Assembly (NCBI RefSeq): GCF_008245045.1
Contig: NZ_CP043428.1
Location: 930,001 to 994,000, forward strand
From: Campylobacter volucris
Lineage (GTDB): Bacteria; Campylobacterota; Campylobacteria; Campylobacterales; Campylobacteraceae
Length of the DNA: 64,000 nt
Direction: 5' to 3'
Part shown: positions 47,407 to 57,495 of the stretch, one piece after another
Position numbering within the stretch: the first letter of the stretch is position 1
Layout: each line of letters starts with the position of its first letter
Made by a program: the position numbers and the translations under genes
Notes under the pieces: model-generated
Databases searched by the model: none
What the model saw: the letters and a program-made list of their open reading frames with translations, nothing else
What the model was told of the DNA's origin: nothing

Positions 47407-48776
47407 TGCACACTTTTATCGATTAATTCTTTTAATATATCCCCATCTACAAAGCTATTTTTTTCTATATACGATGTTGATAAATTTAGCTTAACCACTT
47501 CATCTTTATAAATAAATTTATAATCATCTATGGATTTTAAAGCTTTTTGGGTAAAAATTTGTGCATATTCTAAATCCTTGCCAGGAAGTATAACCAAATA
47601 AGAACTTTCATCTAAAATCCAAATTTCTTCAGTATTTTTACACAAACTTTTTAAGACTTTTTTAAATTTTTCTCCAATTGTTTTAAAACTATCAATCCCA
47701 TAAGTATCAATCACTTGTTCTATATGACTAATCTTAAAAAAACACAAAGCATAATTAACCGCATATAAATGATAATTTTCATCTAGTTTTTTTAACTCTT
47801 GTGCTAAATTCCACTGTTCTCTTTGCTCATCATCACTTGTTGCGTGAATTTGAGTTTTGATTTGAGCTACTTGCTCATTAGCTTGCAAAAGTTTTTCTTT
47901 TAAAATATCAAAATTAATTTGCACATTACCATTTTCATCTTTGGTTAAAGTATTTATAAATTTAACATCTTCTTGAGTATTATCATAAAGCTTAGAAACC
48001 ATTTGATTTAAATTTTCTAAATGCTTATTAAAAAAAGAAAGATTTTTTTGTATATAGTTTCTATCTATAGTATCTTTTTTTTGCATCATCAAACAAAATT
48101 CATGGACAAATTCTTTTCTTGCGATTAATTTTGGATTTTCTTTTAATTGTTCTTTAAAATTATTTATTTCTTTGCTTTCTCCAAATAAAGGATCTAAAGC
48201 TATAAGTAGCAATTGTGCTTGTTTTTCATAAGAGCGTTCTTTTAATGCAAGGATTAATTTTTCCACCAAAGAGTGAAAATCTAAAAAATTTTTAATATTA
48301 AATTCATCAAGCTTTTTTAAAAGCTCATTATCTTCATAATTTTTTTCAAGTTCTTTCCATTTTGCTCTTAAAAGATAAATGGTTTCAATATCCATTGCTT
48401 GCGATAAACGATGTAAAGAATTTTGAGCTAATTCTTTGATTTTTTTATCTTTGCTTATACTAAGTTGCTGGATAATTAATTCTAATAAAGCGTATACATC
48501 TTCATATTTTCTACTAGTTTGTCTATTGAGTCTTGATACTAAAAATGCTAAAAATTCATCAATGGTGTGGATATTTTTTCGTTTTAATTCTTGCTTATAC
48601 ACATCATCTAATAAATTAATATACTTTTCAATTCTAGTTTTATTAGGGCTTGCTATGCCTGATTTTTTAGCACATTCTTCAAAAATTTCACTATAATTTT
48701 CAGGAGTTGGGTAGAGTTTTCTTTCTTTTAATTTGATTAATGTTTCTTTTGCAATCTCATTAATATGACTTGCCAT
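47403..48776 (-). CDS. Protein with degenerate GGDEF domain
   Basis: A 457-residue soluble protein. The N-terminal 300 residues are helical and open INEIAKETLIKLKERKLYPT. The last 150 residues fit a GGDEF fold, with FKISHIEQVIDTYGIDSFKTI in place of the usual F-D-I-D-H-F-K-x-I-N-D-T-Y-G-H segment, but the signature loop reads D-E-S-S-Y, so cyclase activity is very unlikely. It might bind nucleotide or a partner. Overlaps of 1 and 4 bases with lptE and folC suggest coupled expression. Confidence 0.75.
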   Translation of the reverse strand: MASHINEIAKETLIKLKERKLYPTPENYSEIFEECAKKSGIASPNKTRIEKYINLLDDVYKQELKRKNIHTIDEFLAFLVSRLNRQTSRKYEDVYALLELIIQQLSISKDKKIKELAQNSLHRLSQAMDIETIYLLRAKWKELEKNYEDNELLKKLDEFNIKNFLDFHSLVEKLILALKERSYEKQAQLLLIALDPLFGESKEINNFKEQLKENPKLIARKEFVHEFCLMMQKKDTIDRNYIQKNLSFFNKHLENLNQMVSKLYDNTQEDVKFINTLTKDENGNVQINFDILKEKLLQANEQVAQIKTQIHATSDDEQREQWNLAQELKKLDENYHLYAVNYALCFFKISHIEQVIDTYGIDSFKTIGEKFKKVLKSLCKNTEEIWILDESSYLVILPGKDLEYAQIFTQKALKSIDDYKFIYKDEVVKLNLSTSYIEKNSFVDGDILKELIDKSVQ

Positions 48777-49273
48777 TATCTATAACCTCTAATTGCTACA
48801 ATAGAAACAAATTCATCAAAAGCTTGCCTTGATGCATTTTTAATCGCTTCAAATCTAGCTTGATCGCTAATAACCGAATTTGGATTTATATCAAAATAAT
48901 AACTACCTTTAGTATTTACAAGCTCTTCCTTGCCATCTTTATAACGCAATTTAAACTCCAAATACAATTCTGCTTTATAATTAATAACATAACCATTTTT
49001 GTCATAAATCATAGGAGTAAATTTTAAATCTTTCATGGTAACAATAATTACACTATCAGCTTCATTTTCACTTGTAATGCTTCGCCCAAGTTTATTAAGC
49101 ATTGATTCTCTTAAAACATCACTAATATAAACACTATTTTGTGGATCTTGCTTGCTGATATTAATTTGTAAAAATACATTTTCTCCTAATGTTTTTCCAG
49201 CCATATGAGAAGATGGAATATATCCACAAGCTGTTAAAAACACAACTAAAAATGTAAAAATTATTTGTTTCAT
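48776..49273 (-). CDS. lptE: LptE-like lipopolysaccharide assembly lipoprotein
   Basis: A 165-residue lipoprotein with the lipobox LTAC (Cys 16). The body, with [20 protein letters not shown] and [14 protein letters not shown], fits LptE, which plugs LptD in the outer membrane and helps insert lipooligosaccharide. LptE is poorly conserved, so the name rests on size, lipobox and its place beside leuS, where lptE is also found in other bacteria. It overlaps leuS by 4 bases. Confidence 0.8.
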   Translation of the reverse strand: MKQIIFTFLVVFLTACGYIPSSHMAGKTLGENVFLQINISKQDPQNSVYISDVLRESMLNKLGRSITSENEADSVIIVTMKDLKFTPMIYDKNGYVINYKAELYLEFKLRYKDGKEELVNTKGSYYFDINPNSVISDQARFEAIKNASRQAFDEFVSIVAIRGYR

Positions 49274-51696
49274 TTAACAACCAAATTTACAAGTTTTTTA
49301 TCAATATAAATTTCTTTAAGCAACTCTTTATTAACAATCCATTTTGAAACATTTTGCTTAGCTAAGGTTAAAATTTCGTCTTTATTTGTTTGTGAAGAAA
49401 TTTCAATTTCCCCTCTTTTTTTACCATTTACACTAATTGCTATGGTAAAACTATCTTTGATAAAAACTTCTTCTTTAATATCTAAAATTTTAAAATTTTC
49501 ACATTTAAACAAATGCTCACTAAGTTCAAAGCAAACATGAGGGATAATAGGCTCTAAAATATTTAAAATAATATAAAAAGCTTCTTTTAATAATTTCTCA
49601 TTTTGTATTTGACTTAAAGCATTTAATGCTTCCATACAAGAAGCAATTAAAGTATTGAAAGCAAAATTTTCCTCATAAACTTCAAAGGACTTTTTCAAAG
49701 CTTCATAAACTTTCATTCTTGCGTATTTTTCGTCTTTATTTAAATCACTATGAACTATATCTTCTAAATTTCCAGGGGTTAAATTTATAGCTCTTTCATA
49801 AAGTCTATTGATAAATTTAAATGCTCCTTCTAAAGCACTATCATTCCATTCTAATTCTTTAGCAGGCGGGGCTGCAAAAAGTATAAATAACCTTGCGCTA
49901 TCTGCTCCATATTTTTGGATGATATAATCAGGATCTACAACATTTCCTTTTGATTTGCTCATTTTAAAACCATCTTTAGTAACCATACCTTGAGTTAAAA
50001 GCCTACTAAATGGCTCATCATCCTTTAAATATCCTAAATCCCTTAAAGCTTTTTGGAAAAATCTAGCATAAAGCAAATGAAGTATCGCATGTTCTATACC
50101 ACCAATATATTCATCAACACTCATCCAATAATCAACACTTTTTTCATCTACAGCTTTTTCTTGCCAAGTAGCACTATCACTTGCAAAACGCGCAAAATAC
50201 CAAGAACTTTCAAAAAAAGTATCTAAAGTATCGCTTTCTTTTTGGGCTTTTTTACCACATTTTGGACAAGTGCATTTTTTCCAATCCTCATGCTTATCAA
50301 GTGGATTGCCCTCACCATTGATCACCACATCTTCTGGTAAAGTAATAGGCAAATTTTTTATTTCTTGAGCTACTATACCACAATCTTGACATTTAATCAT
50401 CGGTATAGGAGCACCCCAATATCTTTGCCTTGAAACTCCCCAATCGCGAATTTTAAAATTAGTAACCTTTTTACCAATTCCTAATTCTTGCATTTTAGCA
50501 ATAATCTTTTCTCTAGCTTCATTGCATTCTAAATTATCAAATTCAGCACTATTGATTAATCTTCCTTCTTTAATAGTGTGACATTCTTTGTCATTGTCAT
50601 CTTTAAAGATTACTTTTTTTATATTAAGCTTATATTCTTGTGCAAATTCATAATCTCTTTCATCATGAGCTGGCACACTCATAACAGCCCCACTACCATA
50701 ATCACTTAAAACAAAATTAGCAACCCATAATGAAATTTTTTCTCCACTTAAAGGATGAGTTGCATAAAGATTTAAAAAATACCCTTCTTTTTTTGAAGCT
50801 TGTCTTTGGCGAGGAGTTTGATTTTGTATATTTTGAATTTTTTCTACAACATCTTTTTCTAAAAGATTTTTTGTAATTAATTCATTAACAATTTCATGAT
50901 CAGGCGCTAAAGCAATATAAGAAACTCCATATATAGTTTCTGCTCTTGTGGTAAATACATTGACTTTTGTTACGCTTATTCTCTCATCTTGCAAAGCAAA
51001 ATCAAAGCTAAGCCCTTCGCTTTTTCCTATCCAATTTTCTTGCATTGTTAAAACTTGATTTGGCCATTTACCTTCTAACTTTTTAAGATCATTTAAAAGT
51101 TCATCTGCATAAGCAGTGATTTTAATGTAATATCCTGGCATTTTTTTTCTAACAACATCATGCCCGCAACGCCAACATTTTCCATCTTCTACTTGTTCAT
51201 TTGCTAAAACTGTTTTATCATTTTCACACCAATTAACTTCAGCCTCTTTTGTATAAATTAGTCCTTTTTCATACATTTTTATAAAAATTTCTTGTTCAAA
51301 TTTGGTATATAAAGGATCAGAAGTAGCTAGCATTTGTTTGTTAGAAAATGAAAAACCTAATGAAAATAATTCTTTTTTCATATAATCAATATTTTCATAA
51401 GTCCATTTTTTAGGATGAATTCCATGTTTTATCGCAGCATTTTCAGCAGGCATACCAAAACTATCAAAACCTATTGGATGTAATACATTGTATCCTTTTT
51501 TTCTATAATATCTAGCAATAGCATCTCCAATGGAATAGTTTCTAACATGACCCATATGAATTCTACCGCTAGGATAAGGAAACATAGATAATACATATTT
51601 TTTAGGTAAAGAAAAATCATTTTTAGGCTCAAAATACGCACTATCTTGCCATTTTTGCTGCCATTTTTTTTCTATTTTTGCTGCTTCATATGCCAT
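49270..51696 (-). CDS. leuS: Leucyl-tRNA synthetase
   Basis: An 808-residue class I synthetase. The HIGH motif is [17 protein letters not shown] (residues about 36-51) and KMSKS is [15 protein letters not shown]. The editing domain contains [13 protein letters not shown]. Zinc-binding Cys pairs are seen at CWRCGHD and CPKCGKK. It charges tRNA-Leu. It is preceded by a small membrane protein 8 bases away. Length is typical for epsilonproteobacteria. Confidence 0.97.
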   Translation of the reverse strand: MAYEAAKIEKKWQQKWQDSAYFEPKNDFSLPKKYVLSMFPYPSGRIHMGHVRNYSIGDAIARYYRKKGYNVLHPIGFDSFGMPAENAAIKHGIHPKKWTYENIDYMKKELFSLGFSFSNKQMLATSDPLYTKFEQEIFIKMYEKGLIYTKEAEVNWCENDKTVLANEQVEDGKCWRCGHDVVRKKMPGYYIKITAYADELLNDLKKLEGKWPNQVLTMQENWIGKSEGLSFDFALQDERISVTKVNVFTTRAETIYGVSYIALAPDHEIVNELITKNLLEKDVVEKIQNIQNQTPRQRQASKKEGYFLNLYATHPLSGEKISLWVANFVLSDYGSGAVMSVPAHDERDYEFAQEYKLNIKKVIFKDDNDKECHTIKEGRLINSAEFDNLECNEAREKIIAKMQELGIGKKVTNFKIRDWGVSRQRYWGAPIPMIKCQDCGIVAQEIKNLPITLPEDVVINGEGNPLDKHEDWKKCTCPKCGKKAQKESDTLDTFFESSWYFARFASDSATWQEKAVDEKSVDYWMSVDEYIGGIEHAILHLLYARFFQKALRDLGYLKDDEPFSRLLTQGMVTKDGFKMSKSKGNVVDPDYIIQKYGADSARLFILFAAPPAKELEWNDSALEGAFKFINRLYERAINLTPGNLEDIVHSDLNKDEKYARMKVYEALKKSFEVYEENFAFNTLIASCMEALNALSQIQNEKLLKEAFYIILNILEPIIPHVCFELSEHLFKCENFKILDIKEEVFIKDSFTIAISVNGKKRGEIEISSQTNKDEILTLAKQNVSKWIVNKELLKEIYIDKKLVNLVVK

Positions 51697-51704
51697 TTTT
51701 TCTC

Positions 51705-52049
51705 CTAATTATCATCCTCTATATTTTTAACAGAATCTACTATAACTAAAATCATAGAAAATATATTAGCCAATAATGCGCCTATTGCCAAAGTATAAAC
51801 CATAACACTTGCTTCTGGATTGATTTGAGTTAATGCAAAAGCTGGGATTAGATGCAAATCTGCAACCAAAGAACTAGCAAATAATTCTGCTGCTAAAAAA
51901 TTCCTAACTCCAATTTTTAATAAAGTAGAAATCAAATTCACACAAGCTGCAACAAACAATGCAACATCATTTTGATCATATAAAAAACCTGCTATTGTTG
52001 TTAGGCTCATTAGAGCAAAAAATATATAAATAACCTTACCCCAATTCAT
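51705..52049 (-). CDS. Small inner-membrane protein (DUF6394-like)
   Basis: A 114-residue protein with three or four hydrophobic segments ([38 protein letters not shown], then two C-terminal helices ending SVKNIEDDN). I recognise it only as the conserved hypothetical between secF and leuS in Campylobacter. ATG at 52049 is preferred: it follows the secF stop by one base and has AAGGAA about 10 bases upstream. The ATG at 52070 has no SD. Function unknown; linkage to secDF is conserved. Confidence 0.75.
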   Translation of the reverse strand: MNWGKVIYIFFALMSLTTIAGFLYDQNDVALFVAACVNLISTLLKIGVRNFLAAELFASSLVADLHLIPAFALTQINPEASVMVYTLAIGALLANIFSMILVIVDSVKNIEDDN

Positions 52050-52050
52050 C

Positions 52051-53025
52051 TTAAACCGTTCCTTTTTCATACATAGATCTTAGTTTTTCCTTCTCTTGTT
52101 TTTTTTTGATTTTCTCTAATTCTTTTTGACGGTACTGCGCAACACTAAATTTAAACCATAAAAGTGCTGGACTTGCTACAAATATAGAGCTAGCAGTTCC
52201 TGCTACAATACCTACTATCATAGTTAATGCAAAACCTTCTATCATACTTCCACCAAAAAAATACAAAACTACAACCGTGATCAAAGTCAAACCTGTAGTA
52301 AGTGTTGTTCTTGATAAAGTTGCAGATACTGATTCATTTATAATCAAATCAAGTTTTGAATTTTTACTTGTCTTAATACCTTCTCTAATTCTATCAAAAA
52401 TAATAATAGTATCATTTAAAGAATATCCAAGCACTGTTAAGACTGCTGCTAAAATATCTAAATTTACATCTATTTCAAATAATGCTATAGCACCCAAAGT
52501 AATCACAATATCATGAATTTCACAAACTATTGAAGCCATTGCAAAACGCCATTCAAACCGAATGGCAAGATAAATTAATATAGCAATTAAAGAAATACCT
52601 ACTGCCATTAAACCTTTGTTTCTTAATTCATCTCCAACTTTTGGTCCCACTACATCCACACGACGCACTTCAAATTTACCCGTATCTTGCAATAAATTCG
52701 CTATGCTAAGCCCAATATCAGAACCCAAACTATCGCTGCTTCCAGAAAAACGAATGATTATTTCATTTTCGCTGCCAAATTCAGTGACGCTTGCACCTTT
52801 TAACGCTTCATTGTTAGATAATGCTTGTCTAATATCTGCAATAGGAGCTTTTTGTTCATATTGTAATTGGACTAATGTTCCACCGGTAAAATCTATACCA
52901 AAATTTAATCCTTTGGTAAATAAAATAAAAATTGAACCAAAAAATAAAATAAAAGATATAGAGATTGCCCCAAATCTCATTTTCATAAAATCATAAACAT
53001 GCTTTTGACTAAAAAATTGCATCAA
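52051..53025 (-). CDS. secF: Protein translocase subunit SecF
   Basis: A 324-residue six-TM protein of the SecDF-YajC complex. The N-terminal LNFGIDFTGGTLVQLQY motif is diagnostic, followed by the periplasmic domain and the transmembrane block with VLGYSLNDTIIIFDRIRE. SecDF uses the proton gradient to help pull secreted proteins. It overlaps secD by 4 bases. The C-terminal tail is basic and helical (QKELEKIKKKQEKEKL). Confidence 0.97.
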   Translation of the reverse strand: MMQFFSQKHVYDFMKMRFGAISISFILFFGSIFILFTKGLNFGIDFTGGTLVQLQYEQKAPIADIRQALSNNEALKGASVTEFGSENEIIIRFSGSSDSLGSDIGLSIANLLQDTGKFEVRRVDVVGPKVGDELRNKGLMAVGISLIAILIYLAIRFEWRFAMASIVCEIHDIVITLGAIALFEIDVNLDILAAVLTVLGYSLNDTIIIFDRIREGIKTSKNSKLDLIINESVSATLSRTTLTTGLTLITVVVLYFFGGSMIEGFALTMIVGIVAGTASSIFVASPALLWFKFSVAQYRQKELEKIKKKQEKEKLRSMYEKGTV

Positions 53026-54605
53026 GGTCTCCTATATCCAAACCACAATCTTGTATTATTACTTTTTTCCATTCGGTTCATAAACATTTCAAACATTCCA
53101 TGAGTTCCTACGATAGAAGTAATCATTGAAACCAAAATTCCTATGCTTAAAGTTACCGCAAAACCTTTTACAGCACCAGTTCCATATGCATATAAAACTA
53201 TAGAAGTAATAAGCGAGGTAATATTTGCATCCAAAATAGCACTTATTGCATGTTTGTATCCACCTTCTACGCTTTGCCTTATACTTAAACCTTCTCTTAA
53301 CAATTCTCTTATTCTTTCATTGATGATAACATTAGAATCTACTGCCATTCCTACTGTTAAAACAAGTCCAGCCATGCCAGGTAAAGTAAGCGTAGCTCCA
53401 AACATTGCCATCACTGCAATAATCATCAAAATATTTGCAACCAAAGCAATATTGGCAAAAATTCCTGCTATACCATAATACATAACCATAAAAGCTATCA
53501 CTAAAATAGAAGCTCCAGTTAAAGCGATCATGCTCATTTTTATACTATCAGCTCCTAAAGATGGCCCAACACTTCTTTTTTCAAGCATTTTCACAGGAGC
53601 CAAAAGCGCACCACTTCTTAAAGCAATAGCCACATCATGTGCTTCTTCTACAGTAAAACTACCACTAATTTGGCCGCTACCACCGCCTATTCTTTCATTG
53701 ATTCTTGGAGCTGAATATACCTTATTATCCAAAACTATAGCTAAGCGTTTTCCTACATTATTTCCCGTATAATCTCCAAATTTTTTAGCACCTTCTGAAT
53801 TTAAAGTAAAATTAATAACAGGCAAATTATTGCTTTGTCCAAAACCTACTTTTGCATCCGTTAACATAGAACCATCAAGAATTGGGATGGATTTAACAAG
53901 ATATTTTATTTGTGGATTTTTAGCATCTTCTATAATCAAATCTCCATATTCAGCTGCTTGTGCTGGAGTAAGATTATTTACTTGATCCATTCTTACATCA
54001 TCTACTTCCATTAATTGCAAATGCGCAGCTTTTGCAATAAGCTCTCTAGCTCTTGCTTCATCTGCAGCTGTTTTGATACCTGGAAGTTCGACTAAAATTT
54101 TATCTTCTCCTGATCTTGCAACATTTGGCTCTGCAAGGCCAAACTGATCAAGTCTATTTCTAATAGTCTCAACAGCTTGCAATATAGCTTGTTCATGAGT
54201 AAGCTTAATTTCTTCTTGGGTTAAAGATATTTTATAATGAAAATTTTGATGATTGATTGCCAAACCCTTAATATCTTTTAATAATAAGTCAATTTTAGGG
54301 ACATCATTTTCATCTAAAAGAGAAAATTCTATACTATCATCATTAATCTTAATTTTATCAACAATAATATCTTCTTTATTGATAGAATAACTAAGCGAAG
54401 AAGCAATTGATTTAATTTTAGATTTAACTGCTTCATCGACTTCAACGCCTAATAACATATACAAACCACCTTGCAAATCAAGGCCTAAATTTATCTTAGC
54501 TCCATTTTGGGTTTGCATAAAAGAAGGTATAGAAAAAATTAATCCTACAAGAAAAACTATAAGAAAAATAATACTTCTATAAGTAATTTTTCCACTACGC
54601 ATCAA
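53022..54605 (-). CDS. secD: Protein translocase subunit SecD
   Basis: A 527-residue SecD. TM1 is followed by KINLGLDLQGGLYMLLGVE, the periplasmic domains with ETIRNRLDQFGLAEPNVAR, and five more TMs with GMAVDSNVIINERIRE. It works with SecF and YajC at the SecYEG exit. It is divided from yajC by an 11-base overlap and from secF by 4. All conserved transmembrane charged residues appear present. Two ATGs are possible at the start. Confidence 0.97.
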   Translation of the reverse strand: MMRSGKITYRSIIFLIVFLVGLIFSIPSFMQTQNGAKINLGLDLQGGLYMLLGVEVDEAVKSKIKSIASSLSYSINKEDIIVDKIKINDDSIEFSLLDENDVPKIDLLLKDIKGLAINHQNFHYKISLTQEEIKLTHEQAILQAVETIRNRLDQFGLAEPNVARSGEDKILVELPGIKTAADEARARELIAKAAHLQLMEVDDVRMDQVNNLTPAQAAEYGDLIIEDAKNPQIKYLVKSIPILDGSMLTDAKVGFGQSNNLPVINFTLNSEGAKKFGDYTGNNVGKRLAIVLDNKVYSAPRINERIGGGSGQISGSFTVEEAHDVAIALRSGALLAPVKMLEKRSVGPSLGADSIKMSMIALTGASILVIAFMVMYYGIAGIFANIALVANILMIIAVMAMFGATLTLPGMAGLVLTVGMAVDSNVIINERIRELLREGLSIRQSVEGGYKHAISAILDANITSLITSIVLYAYGTGAVKGFAVTLSIGILVSMITSIVGTHGMFEMFMNRMEKSNNTRLWFGYRRP

Positions 54606-54870
54606 TTTTCTTTGCTATAAAATCTCTAGAAATTTTAACAATTACATTTTCATCATTAAGCTTAACTTTGATAAAATCCTCTTCTGGTTTTACCACTTCA
54701 CAGATTATCCCACCGCTAGTGATGATTTTATCACCTTTTTCTAAAGATGAAACCATTAGCTTGTGATCTTTTGCTTGTTTTTGTTGTGGTCTAATAACCA
54801 AAAAATAAAAAATTGCAAAAAGTACAACGAGAGGCAACAATGAAGTCCAAATATTTCCGTTTTCTGCCAT
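54595..54870 (-). CDS. yajC: Sec translocase accessory subunit YajC
   Basis: A 91-residue single-TM protein, LLPLVVLFAIFYFLVIRPQQKQAKDH, then KGDKIITSGGIICEV. It is a small partner of SecDF. It leads the yajC-secD-secF operon with AAAAAAGGGG upstream as SD. The 5' end overlaps the proposed lnt start on the other strand by about 31 bases. Confidence 0.95.
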   Translation of the reverse strand: MAENGNIWTSLLPLVVLFAIFYFLVIRPQQKQAKDHKLMVSSLEKGDKIITSGGIICEVVKPEEDFIKVKLNDENVIVKISRDFIAKKIDA

Positions 54871-56153
54871 TTCTTCCCCTTTTTTTAAAATTCATAAACT
54901 CTAATTCTACCATTTTTAAAATAATAAAAGCCTTTTTTTCTGCGCTTTTAATTTCAAATTGTATTTATTTTTCTTTTTTTGAAAATTTATTTTTAGAATT
55001 TATTAGTCCTTTTTTGAGTATTTATGGATTAGTGTTACTACTAAGAAGTAAAAATAAAATGTCTTACTTTTTCACCGGATTTTTCATAGGAATTTTGTGG
55101 TTTTGGTGGATTGGCTTATCTTCAATTTATTTTAATCTTTCATATTTAATTCCAATTGAGATTTTAATTATTGGAATTGTCTATGGTTTTTTATTTTTCA
55201 TATGTTATTTTTTAAAATTTGATTTTTTAAGACTTTGTGGAATATTTTTATTAAGTTTTATACACCCACTTGGTTTTGATTGGTTAAATTGGGGAATTTT
55301 GAGCGTTTATGGTATTTTCGAAGCAAGCTACAAAGGGGTGATTGTCATATTTTTAATAGCTTATTTTTACTATGAAGGATATATTTCAAGATATTATAAA
55401 ATGGCTATTATTTTAATACTTATTTTAATAGGTGCTCAATATGAACAAAAATATGCTCAAGATTTAAATTTAAATTATAAATTAGTGCAAACTAATATTT
55501 CTCAAGATCAAAAATTTATTCAAGAAAATTTACAAGCACATTCTAATATGATTATCGATGAAATTTTAGAAGCTATAAAAGAAAAAAAAGAACTAATTAT
55601 TTTTCCAGAAACAGCATTTGCATTTGCGCTAAATAAAAGTCCATATTACATACAAGCATTAAAAGAATTATCACATAAAATCATCATTATAGTAGGAGCA
55701 ATTAGCACAACTGCTACTAATACCTACAACAGTACTTATGTTTTTAACAATGGTGATATAGAAATTTTTAACAAATACTATCTAGTTCCTTTTGGTGAAG
55801 AAATTCCTATTTTTAAAAATTTCTTTAAGAAATATTTTTACAATTTGGATGAATTTTCAAAAGGTGAAAAACTAAATCAATACACTCTAAATAATCAAAT
55901 CATAACTAATGCAATATGCTATGAAGCAACAAAAGAAAAACTATATCAAAATTCTAATATCGTTATAGCCATATCAAATAATGCTTGGTTTAATCACTCA
56001 AGTCAATATAAACTTCAAAATCTTTTATTAAAATTTTATGCAAATAATTATAATGTAAATATTTACCATGCAACAAATGGAAAAGAAAGTATGGTGGTTA
56101 AACCTAAAGAAATATTACTATTAAAAATAAAAGAAAAATTTTTAAACAAATGA
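54840..56153 (+). CDS. lnt: Apolipoprotein N-acyltransferase
   Basis: A 437-residue membrane enzyme that adds the third acyl chain to lipoproteins. About six hydrophobic segments are followed by a nitrilase domain with Glu in IFPETAFAF and the catalytic Cys in ICYEATKEKL, then AISNNAWFNHSSQY. It is shorter than E. coli Lnt (512) but typical of Campylobacter. The start is uncertain: ATG 54840 has GAGAGG upstream but lies inside yajC, and no other ATG, GTG or TTG occurs near the conserved start of TM1. It is convergent with metK. Confidence 0.88.
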   Translation: MKSKYFRFLPFLPLFLKFINSNSTIFKIIKAFFSALLISNCIYFSFFENLFLEFISPFLSIYGLVLLLRSKNKMSYFFTGFFIGILWFWWIGLSSIYFNLSYLIPIEILIIGIVYGFLFFICYFLKFDFLRLCGIFLLSFIHPLGFDWLNWGILSVYGIFEASYKGVIVIFLIAYFYYEGYISRYYKMAIILILILIGAQYEQKYAQDLNLNYKLVQTNISQDQKFIQENLQAHSNMIIDEILEAIKEKKELIIFPETAFAFALNKSPYYIQALKELSHKIIIIVGAISTTATNTYNSTYVFNNGDIEIFNKYYLVPFGEEIPIFKNFFKKYFYNLDEFSKGEKLNQYTLNNQIITNAICYEATKEKLYQNSNIVIAISNNAWFNHSSQYKLQNLLLKFYANNYNVNIYHATNGKESMVVKPKEILLLKIKEKFLNK

Positions 56154-56170
56154 AGCCTAAGGCTTCATTT
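56148..56170. terminator. Bidirectional terminator between lnt and metK
   Basis: A 10-bp stem AAATGAAGCC / GGCTTCATTT (56148-56157 with 56161-56170), loop TAA. The lnt stop codon lies in the left arm, and the right arm ends on the first base of the metK stop codon. Confidence 0.8.
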
Positions 56171-57363
56171 TATAAAGATTTAAATTCATCCACTGCATCA
56201 AGTTTTTCCCAAGGATAATCAGCTTGTCCTACTTGACCACGAGCAGCAACATTTGCATATAAAAATGTATCTTTACTTGGTTTATCAAGATTAAATTTAT
56301 TTTTAATCCAATTTGGAGTTAGTGGGAAAGTTTTCATTACAAAATCACTTAAAATATCATCATTTAATCTGGTATTTGTACCCATACAATCAACACTCAC
56401 TGAAGTTGGTTTTGCAACACCTATAGCATATGAAAGTTGAACTATACATTTTTTAGCAAGCCCTGCTGCTACTATATTTTTAGCAAGCCATCTTGCAGCA
56501 TACAATCCACTTCTATCAACCTTTGTATAATCTTTGCTAGATTGTGCTCCACCGCCTATTGGAGCATATCCACCAAAACTATCTACTATAAGCTTTCTTC
56601 CTGTTAAACCACTATCGTGTAAAGAGCTGTGATTTACATATTTTCCAGTTGGATTTATCAAAATTCTTGTTTTTTCTGGACAAAAAAGCTCTTTTGGTAA
56701 ATTTGTATCTAAAATTAACTTCATCACCAAAGCTCTTAAATCTTCTATTTTCATGCTTTCTACGCAAGGAGCTGAAACTACTATAGTATGAATACTTTGA
56801 GGTTTGCAGTTTTCAAAATTTTCTTTAGTTACATAATCAATAGTAACTTGAGTTTTAATATCTACCCCAAGCTCGTGAGGATTTTTTTTAGCATATGCAT
56901 AAACTTTATCACAAAGCATTCTTGCATAAGATATTGCAGCTGGCATATATTCATTTGCTTCATTGCTTGCAAAACCAAACATTATACCTTGATCTCCTGC
57001 TCCTATTTCTCCATCTTCTTGATCAACACCTTGATTTATATCAGGACTTTGTTCATTTAAAAAAACCATCACATCTAAATCATCAGGATGTAAGCATTGT
57101 TTTTTACTAAAATGTGGATGACCATCATATCCAATTTCTGCTAAAGCTTTTTTAACTATATTTTCATAATCTTTTTTTTCTAATTTGTGTTTAGATTTAA
57201 TTTCTCCACCAATTACAACCTTATTACCCGCAACAAAAACCTCACTTGCAACCCTAGAATCTTTGTCATTTTCTAAAAAAGCATCAACTATAGAATCAGC
57301 TATAATATCAGCGCATTTATCAGGATGACCAGCACTAACAACCTCTGAAGTAAATAAATACAT
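56170..57363 (-). CDS. metK: S-adenosylmethionine synthetase
   Basis: A 397-residue MetK that makes SAM from methionine and ATP. The start is placed at MYLFTSEVVSAGHPDKCAD (57363), preceded by AAGGAAAAC; a 12-residue upstream extension is not conserved. Signature blocks GAGDQGIMFGFA and GGGAQSSKDYTKVDRSG are present (the second is the P-loop-like GGGAFSGKD motif, here with Q and S replacements). It is monocistronic between lnt and sstT. Confidence 0.97.
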   Translation of the reverse strand: MYLFTSEVVSAGHPDKCADIIADSIVDAFLENDKDSRVASEVFVAGNKVVIGGEIKSKHKLEKKDYENIVKKALAEIGYDGHPHFSKKQCLHPDDLDVMVFLNEQSPDINQGVDQEDGEIGAGDQGIMFGFASNEANEYMPAAISYARMLCDKVYAYAKKNPHELGVDIKTQVTIDYVTKENFENCKPQSIHTIVVSAPCVESMKIEDLRALVMKLILDTNLPKELFCPEKTRILINPTGKYVNHSSLHDSGLTGRKLIVDSFGGYAPIGGGAQSSKDYTKVDRSGLYAARWLAKNIVAAGLAKKCIVQLSYAIGVAKPTSVSVDCMGTNTRLNDDILSDFVMKTFPLTPNWIKNKFNLDKPSKDTFLYANVAARGQVGQADYPWEKLDAVDEFKSL

Positions 57364-57434
57364 TGTTTTCCTTATAAAAATTTCAATTTCACAAAGCATT
57401 TATTTTAACAAAGTTTAACTTAAAAATCAAAAAC

Positions 57435-57457
57435 TTTAAGCTTTACTTTGATAGAAT
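57435..57457 (+). promoter_or_regulatory. Candidate promoter of sstT
   Basis: TTTAAGCTTT at 57435-57444 resembles the upstream element described for C. jejuni sigma-70 promoters, followed by TTTGA-TAGAAT with -10 TAGAAT at 57452-57457. The spacing is shorter than ideal, so this is tentative. Confidence 0.4.
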
Positions 57458-57495
57458 AAACTATATTCAAGTAAACAAAACAACAAAGGTTTTAA

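Noticed and set aside
52277..53772. Several plus-strand ORFs opposite secF and secD
   Set aside because: Hydrophobic helices of secDF give open antisense frames; no ribosome binding site and no recognisable domains.
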